Below, one piece after another: positions 38,914 through 44,134 of a stretch of DNA of 44,134 nt. Made by a program: the position numbers and the translations under genes. The notes beneath the pieces are model-generated. The model saw nothing but the letters and a program-made list of their open reading frames with translations, made no database searches and was not told the DNA's origin. Within the stretch, counting starts at the first letter, position 1; every line of letters begins with the position of its first letter. The stretch lies in the NCBI GenBank assembly GCA_947629555.1, contig CANRED010000008.1, forward strand, positions 1 to 44,134. Direction: 5' to 3'. The DNA comes from an uncultured Clostridia bacterium (GTDB taxonomy: Bacteria > Bacillota > Clostridia > TANB77 > CAG-508).

Positions 38914-41900
38914 TCAGTTTATTAAACTTTCATTACATTTTTTTGTGATTTTAATTTGTTCTTTTTTTGCATTGTCATTATAACAAATATTCCTATTAAT
39001 GATATTTCTAATATAATTATTAATATTCCATAAGCATTGATATTTCCGGGCTCCAGTTTGTACTGTAAATATTACATCGAATGATTTTTCAAATCCTTCA
39101 TATTTAACTGTTAGTCTTTGCGTTCCTAGTTCACCCTCTTTATACCCAAAAATCATCTCCATTGCTACGGCCACTTCATTTCCGAATTTTCCACTAGCAT
39201 ATACTGTTTTTACTGTTGCACCTGTTAAATCTAATGTTTCTCCCGGTAAATACGTTGTTTTGCTTGGTTTTACTAATTCTATATCTACTACATAATCTTT
39301 AACTTCAACTTCGATTGCATTTTCTATTATTTGGTCTTTATATTTTATATTTAAATTTTGTACACCAATTTCTTTTGAATTATAATTTTCAATCATTTCT
39401 TTTGTTAAATCTATTTTGCTTTCTCCGCTTAATTTTACTATTGTTAATTTTGCATTATTTAAATTTATTTCTTCACCATATTTATATTCTTTTTGTATTT
39501 TTTCTTTTTCTTCATCTTCTAATTTTATTTCTATTATTGAATCAACTACTCTTACTTTAAATTCTCTAGTTATATTTTCGTATATTACTTTTGCAGTATA
39601 TATTCCTTCTTCATGTATATTTATATTATCTAGATTTATATAATCTATTAATAATAATGTAATTGTTTCTCCATTTGCTCTTCTAACAGTTATTGTATAA
39701 TCGTCATTTAATATTTTGTAATCTAGTTCTTGTCCATAATTTATTTTTATATTATCTGGATTTAATATCATGTCTGTTATATAATTTTCTAAAGTTATAT
39801 AAAATGGTATATCTTTTTGCTTTATTTCACCATCTTGTTCATATTCATATATTATATGTACTGTTTGTTCTAATTCTCCAAAAGGATCATATTTTATCAT
39901 ATCTATTGTAATAGGTATTTCTAAATCATTTTGTTGTTTTCTTTTTATTATTAATTTATAATTTCCATTTTGTAATTCTTCATTTGTTATTTTATGTCCA
40001 TATTTTATTGTCTTTTTATCGTTTGTTATTTCTATTGATTCAATTTCCATTTCAACACTTATTGGATATGTTAATGATTTTTCTTGGAACTCTGAATATG
40101 TTACTTTTAATTTTCTTTTTCCAATTTTGGTACTATCAAATTGTGTTCCATTTTCTTCTGTTACCATATCTTCTGTTATATCTATTGTTTCTTCTTTTCC
40201 ACTTTTATAAGTTACTTTTAATTTTCCTCCATTTGTATTTAATTTTTCTCCATATTTATAAATATTTTTTGGTGGTGCTGGATTAAATTCTATATCAGTT
40301 ATATAATCATTTACTGTAACTTCAAAAGTTAAGGTTTTTTCTGCAAATTGTGGATATGTTACAATTAAATCTCTTGTTCCTGTTACTGTACTATCGAAAT
40401 TATTTCCATTTTCTTCTGTTACCATTGATTCTACTAAATCTACTAAATTATATTGTGTGCTCTTATATATTACCTTTATTTGTCCGCCTTCAACATCTAA
40501 ATTTTCTCCGTATTTATATGTTGTTTTATTTGGCTTTTTTACCCACTCTATATTTGTTATTTTATCTACTATGGTTAAATTAAGTTTTAATGGCTTTTCG
40601 TAATCTGGAACATTAATTGTTACTTCTTGGCTAATTGTTTGTTTTGGTCCTGCATAACTATCAAATCCTGTTGTTATTTCTGAACCTAACTCTGTTTCTA
40701 ATTGTGCAAGTGTTTTTTCTATTTCCTCTTTGCCACTTGCCATTTTAATTGATAATATTATATTTTCTTTATCTAGTTCTTCTCCGTACTCATATTCATC
40801 TTCATATTCTACTGTTATATCTGCTATATAATCTTTTACTTCTATTTCATAATTTAATATTTTATTTTTACTTTCATTATTTTCATTATATGAATATGTT
40901 ACTTTTAAATTTCTTTTACTTATTATTGTACTATCGAAATTATTTCCATTTTCTTCTGTTACCATTGATTCTATTAAATCTACTAAATTATATTGTGTGC
41001 TTTTATATATTACCTTTATTTGTCCGCCTTCAACATCTAAATTTTCTCCGTATTTATATTTTGTCTTATTTGGCTTTTTTACCCACTCTATATTTGTTAT
41101 TTTATCTACTATAGTTAAATTAAGTTTTAATGGCTTTTCGTAATCTGGAATATTAATTGTTACTTGTTGACTTATTGTTTGCTTTGGTCCTGCGTAACTA
41201 TCAAATCCTGTTATTATTATTTTTTCTGAACCTAATTCTTCTTCTAATTCTGCAAGAGTTTTTTCTGTTCTTTCATCGCTACTTGCTTTTTTTATTGATA
41301 ATATTATATTTTCTTTATCTAATTCTTCTCCGTATTCATATTCATCCTTATATTCTACTGTTATATCTTCTATGTAATCTTCAACTTCTATTTCGTAATT
41401 TAATATTTTATTTTTATTTTCATTATTTTCATTATATGAATATGTTACTTTTAAATTTCTTTTACTTATTATTGTACTATCAAAATTATTTCCATTTTCT
41501 TCTGTTACCATTGATTCTATTAAATCTACTAAATTATATTGTGTGCTTTTATATATTACCTTTATTTGTCCGCCTTCAACATCTAAATTTTCTCCGTATT
41601 TATATTTTGTTTTGTTTGGCTTTTTTACCCACTCTATATTTGTTATTTTATCTACTATAGTTAAATTAAGTTTTAATGGTGTTTTGTAATCTGGAATATT
41701 AATTGTTACTTCTTGACTTATTGTTTGCTTTGGTCCTGCATAACTATCAAATCCTGTTGTTATTTCTGAGCCTAATTCTTCTTCTAATTCTGCAAGAGTT
41801 TTTTCTGTTCTTTCATTACTACTTGCTTTTTTTATTGATAATATTATATTTTCTTTATCTAATTCTTCCCCGTACTCATATTCATCTTCATATTCTACTG

Positions 41901-42801
41901 TTATATCTTCTATGTAATCTTTTACTATTACTGGTATCTCATTTGATTCTATATTTCTATAATTTAATTTTACAAATTTATCTTTAAAAATTTGTGAGTT
42001 TGCTTCCCATGTTCCTTTAAATATTTTTATATAATTTCCATTTTCGTCTAATAGTGTGTTTAAATCTACTGTTCTTGTTTTATTTTGTCCGTTTACTTTT
42101 GTTGTATTGCTATATTTTATTATTGCAGTTCCTGATGTTATGGTTATCGTATCTCCAAAATTATATTCATTCTTGTCTAGCTGTACATTATTTGCTGTTA
42201 TGCTTTCAACTGTTGATTCTATTTGATTTATTTTTATTAATCCATCACTATCATCATTAGTATTTACAACTTCATCTTCTCCTATTACTTGAACTACATA
42301 ATATTCATCAACCCAAAACCAATCTGTTGATAAATCTTCCTCTAATACCGTTTCACTATTTTTTATTTGAAATTTCATTTCGCATAAAACTTGTTCTGCA
42401 TTCTTTGATTCTGATCCCATATCTAATGGGTTTAAAGTAAAATCTATTCTACCCTTAGAATGAGTGGCACTCCATTCTCCATCAATTGTAGTTCCATATA
42501 TTTTATTAAAATCTGCTTCGCTATTAGATAATCTATCTGAATTAAATGGTATAATTTCTAAATATGATTCATTGAATCCAAATGTTATATTAAATTCTTT
42601 AAATGATATATTGGGACACATTACAACATCTACAATCAATTGCTTTGTGTTCTCATTATATGATTTTTTTCTAAATTCTAATACTTGTGAATCTGCTGCC
42701 TTTACGCTATTATATCCACCAAAAAGCATTAGTGCAATTAGAAAAAATAATATCATTATAATTCTTTTTGCGTATTTTCTTATACCAATACTTTCTTCCA
42801 T
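38914..42801 (-). CDS. cohesin-like / Big_3 repeat surface protein with frameshifted C-terminal anchor
   Basis: Start ATG at 42801 has AAAGGTG ten bases upstream with a further AGGAG before it. A signal peptide spans about 1-35 (likely cut after VKA), a cohesin-like domain about 40-190, and about 12 Big_3 Ig-like domains follow, including three near-identical two-domain units. As read, the protein is 1295 residues and ends in an unlikely Asn/Cys-rich tail after VQTGA. Dropping one C from the CCC at 39048-39050 continues in the next frame as GNINAYGILIIILEISLIG and IFVIMTMQKKNK, a transmembrane helix and basic tail, stopping at 38922 (about 1292 residues). So the anchor is present in DNA but out of frame. 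Without it the product would be secreted. Role inferred: surface stalk or cohesin-bearing scaffold. Confidence 0.88.
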   Translation of the reverse strand: MEESIGIRKYAKRIIMILFFLIALMLFGGYNSVKAADSQVLEFRKKSYNENTKQLIVDVVMCPNISFKEFNITFGFNESYLEIIPFNSDRLSNSEADFNKIYGTTIDGEWSATHSKGRIDFTLNPLDMGSESKNAEQVLCEMKFQIKNSETVLEEDLSTDWFWVDEYYVVQVIGEDEVVNTNDDSDGLIKINQIESTVESITANNVQLDKNEYNFGDTITITSGTAIIKYSNTTKVNGQNKTRTVDLNTLLDENGNYIKIFKGTWEANSQIFKDKFVKLNYRNIESNEIPVIVKDYIEDITVEYEDEYEYGEELDKENIILSIKKASSNERTEKTLAELEEELGSEITTGFDSYAGPKQTISQEVTINIPDYKTPLKLNLTIVDKITNIEWVKKPNKTKYKYGENLDVEGGQIKVIYKSTQYNLVDLIESMVTEENGNNFDSTIISKRNLKVTYSYNENNENKNKILNYEIEVEDYIEDITVEYKDEYEYGEELDKENIILSIKKASSDERTEKTLAELEEELGSEKIIITGFDSYAGPKQTISQQVTINIPDYEKPLKLNLTIVDKITNIEWVKKPNKTKYKYGENLDVEGGQIKVIYKSTQYNLVDLIESMVTEENGNNFDSTIISKRNLKVTYSYNENNESKNKILNYEIEVKDYIADITVEYEDEYEYGEELDKENIILSIKMASGKEEIEKTLAQLETELGSEITTGFDSYAGPKQTISQEVTINVPDYEKPLKLNLTIVDKITNIEWVKKPNKTTYKYGENLDVEGGQIKVIYKSTQYNLVDLVESMVTEENGNNFDSTVTGTRDLIVTYPQFAEKTLTFEVTVNDYITDIEFNPAPPKNIYKYGEKLNTNGGKLKVTYKSGKEETIDITEDMVTEENGTQFDSTKIGKRKLKVTYSEFQEKSLTYPISVEMEIESIEITNDKKTIKYGHKITNEELQNGNYKLIIKRKQQNDLEIPITIDMIKYDPFGELEQTVHIIYEYEQDGEIKQKDIPFYITLENYITDMILNPDNIKINYGQELDYKILNDDYTITVRRANGETITLLLIDYINLDNINIHEEGIYTAKVIYENITREFKVRVVDSIIEIKLEDEEKEKIQKEYKYGEEINLNNAKLTIVKLSGESKIDLTKEMIENYNSKEIGVQNLNIKYKDQIIENAIEVEVKDYVVDIELVKPSKTTYLPGETLDLTGATVKTVYASGKFGNEVAVAMEMIFGYKEGELGTQRLTVKYEGFEKSFDVIFTVQTGARKYQCLWNINNYIRNIINRNICYNDNAKKEQIKITKKCNESLIN
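40310..41930 (-). repeat. three tandem ~540-bp repeats inside the Big_3 gene
   Basis: Markers such as ACCCACTCTATATTTGTTAT recur at 40541, 41081 and 41627, giving in-frame periods of 540 and 546 bp (180 and 182 codons). Each unit encodes two Big_3 domains (DYIEDITVEYEDEYEYGEEL..., IEWVKKPNKTKYKYGENLD...). Near-identity at DNA level implies recent expansion. Confidence 0.9.
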
Positions 42802-42834
42802 ATCGTTATAACACCTTTCTCCTTTTTTTATTTT

Positions 42835-42863
42835 ATTATAGGAAATGCTTATTTATCAGTCAA
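42835..42863 (-). promoter_or_regulatory. sigma-A-type promoter of the Big_3 surface gene cluster
   Basis: On the minus strand, TTGACT (42858-42863), a 17-bp spacer and a perfect TATAAT (42835-42840) lie about 34 bp before the ATG at 42801. The match to consensus is close enough to predict a strong constitutive-type promoter, and it sits right after a terminator hairpin. Confidence 0.88.
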
Positions 42864-42872
42864 TACACAAAA

Positions 42873-42898
42873 AAGGCCAATCTAAAAAAATCGGCCTT
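42873..42898 (-). terminator. intrinsic terminator insulating the cluster from upstream
   Basis: Arms AAGGCC (42873-42878) and GGCCTT (42893-42898) enclose an A-rich (minus strand: T-rich) loop. On the minus strand a run of six T follows the stem and ends a few bases before the -35 box. It would stop transcripts arriving from the right. The stem is short, so strength is uncertain. Confidence 0.6.
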
Positions 42899-42989
42899 CC
42901 CCTTTTACGGCAACTCCTACAATGGGTTTTTATTAAATTTATATTACATTTTTGTGTTTTTTACTTTTTTGGGTTTTATTTTTATTTAA
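42899..42989. other. short spacer with a CTCCTACAAT relic
   Basis: No gene. It contains GGCAACTCCTACAATGGG, which resembles the tail of the CCCTACA hairpin repeats near the M14 gene but without a matching left arm. To its right the sequence grades into the A/T-only tandem repeat. Confidence 0.35.
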
Positions 42990-44134
42990 ATGATTAAATA
43001 AATTATTTTTATTTTTTTGGGTTTTTATTTGTTTATTTTTTTATTTTAGAATTAATTTTGAATTTTAAATTTATTTTTTATTAATATTTTTTTGTTTTTT
43101 TATATTAAAAAATTTATTATTTTGTTTTTTATAAATTAATTATTTTGTTTTTAAAATTATTAATTTATTTTTTGAAAATTTTTTTGTTTTTATTTTTTGA
43201 AATTAATTATTTTATTTTTTTGAAAAATTTTTTATTTGTTTTTTTAAAATTATTTTTTTATTTTTTTGAAAAATTATTTTTATTTTTATTTTTTAAAATT
43301 AATTGTTTTATTTTTTTTAAATTTTTTATTTTGTTTTTTAAAAAATAATTTTTTGTTTTTACTTTTTAAAAATTAATTATTTATTTTTTGAAAATTATTA
43401 ATTTATTTTTTAAAAAGTTATTTTTATTTTTATTTTTTAAAATTAATTATTTCATTTTTTAAAAATTACTAATTTGTTTTTTAAAAAAATTTTTTTATTT
43501 TTGTTTTTTAAATTAATTATTTTTATTTTCAAAAAATTATTATTCTATTTTTTTAAAACTTATTTTTATTTTTTTAATTAATAGTTTTATTTTTTATTAA
43601 TTAATTATTTTTTTAATTATTAATTTGTTTCTTAAATATTCTTTTGTTTGTATTCTATATATTAATAGGCTTTATCTATTTCTTAATTACTAATTTATTT
43701 TTTTGGTTTTTATAAATTAATTATTTTTATTTTTAAAATTAATTAATTTATTTTTAAAAAAATTTTTTTACTTTTTATTTTTTTAAATTAATTGTTTATT
43801 TTTAAAAATTTTCAATTTATTTTTGAAAAATTATTTTTATTTTTTCATTTTCTTAAATTAATTATTTTATTTTTTGAAAATTATTAATTTATTTTTTGAA
43901 AAATTATTTTTATTTTTTGTTTTTTTAAATTAATTATTTTATTTTTTGAAAATTATTAATTTATTTTTGAAAAATTATTTTTATTTTTTTGTTTTTTTAA
44001 ATTAATTATTTTATTTTTTGAAAATTATTAATTTATTTTTTAAAAAATTGTTTTTATTTTTTGTTTTTTTTAATTAATTATTTTATTTTTGAAAAAATTA
44101 TTAATTTATTTTTGAAAAATTATTTTTATTTTTT
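42990..44134. repeat. A/T-only degenerate tandem repeat, period about 72 bp
   Basis: No gene is credible; all frames on the A-rich minus strand meet frequent TAA stops. The plus strand is almost all T and A, with few G and very few C. An anchor (AAATTAATTATTTTATTTTT and variants) recurs at about 43785, 43855, 43927, 43999 and 44071, spacings 70, 72, 72 and 72. More diverged copies lie at about 43296, 43369, 43440 and 43510. Copies are most regular at the right edge and decay leftward, where the array is broken near 43600-43700. It runs off the window. Confidence 0.85.

Noticed and set aside
39040..39060. Programmed ribosomal frameshift at the anchor of the Big_3 gene
   Set aside because: The site is not a recognised slippery heptamer and no clear downstream structure is visible; an indel explains it more simply.
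131..42801. Classic cellulosome gene cluster
   Set aside because: No glycoside hydrolase catalytic domain or carbohydrate-binding module is recognisable; the only enzyme domains are M23 and M14 peptidases.
22373..42811. Plus-strand open frames opposite the cohesin-like and Big_3 genes
   Set aside because: Same antisense effect; several are repeated simply because the sense repeats are repeated.
43145..43348. Open frame of 67 codons in the A/T-only region
   Set aside because: Phe, Leu and Lys homopolymer-like translation of a tandem repeat, without a ribosome binding site.
42990..44134. CRISPR array
   Set aside because: Units are degenerate and contiguous with no distinct spacers; it is a simple tandem repeat.

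Overview
The window looks like a low-GC, Gram-positive (Bacillota/Clostridia-like) chromosome fragment, most plausibly from a gut-type anaerobe. The signs are very A/T-rich coding DNA, AGGAGG-type ribosome binding sites, sigma-A promoters with 17-bp spacers, Gram-positive signal peptides, an M14 gamma-D-glutamyl-diamino-acid peptidase relative, and gut-Firmicutes-style surface protein modules (RCC1, cadherin-like beta-sandwich, Big_3, MBG, InlB B-repeat, dockerin). The code is standard: TAA and TAG are stops and TGG is Trp. I cannot name the species.

Layout. Almost the whole window is five large minus-strand genes for exported or surface proteins. (1) 131-20575 encodes a giant 6814-residue protein: N-terminal membrane anchor, six RCC1 propeller plus Ig-like modules, about 27 cadherin-like beta-sandwich repeats, a dockerin-like segment, GLUG-type repeats and a C-terminal M23 peptidoglycan endopeptidase with its motifs intact. 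(2) A separate minus-strand cluster, 42801 down to 22192, encodes four proteins, each with an N-terminal cohesin-like domain: a Big_3 protein with a frameshifted anchor (38914-42801), a small cohesin-like plus dockerin protein (37402-38787), and two paralogous giants (29277-37391 and 22192-29184). The giants end in one transmembrane helix and a shared cytoplasmic tail domain of about 85 residues. Sigma-A-type promoters lie at 42835-42863 and 38824-38852, and a strong bidirectional terminator at 22150-22186 closes the cluster.

Between the two units lies the only plus-strand gene, a frameshifted M14 peptidase (21041-21978). It is flanked on both sides by G/C-rich hairpin repeats that share a CCCTACA tail but have different, self-complementary arms. 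The right end (about 42990-44134) is an almost pure A/T degenerate tandem repeat with a period near 72 bp. The left edge cuts the start of another minus-strand gene.

Working hypothesis (inference). The cluster builds a cell-surface scaffold: cohesin-like domains on membrane-anchored Ig-domain stalks could receive dockerins from the small adaptor and from the giant M23 protein. That would hold a peptidoglycan hydrolase far from, or at a set place on, the cell surface. Domain names come from sequence patterns recalled by eye, not from a search.
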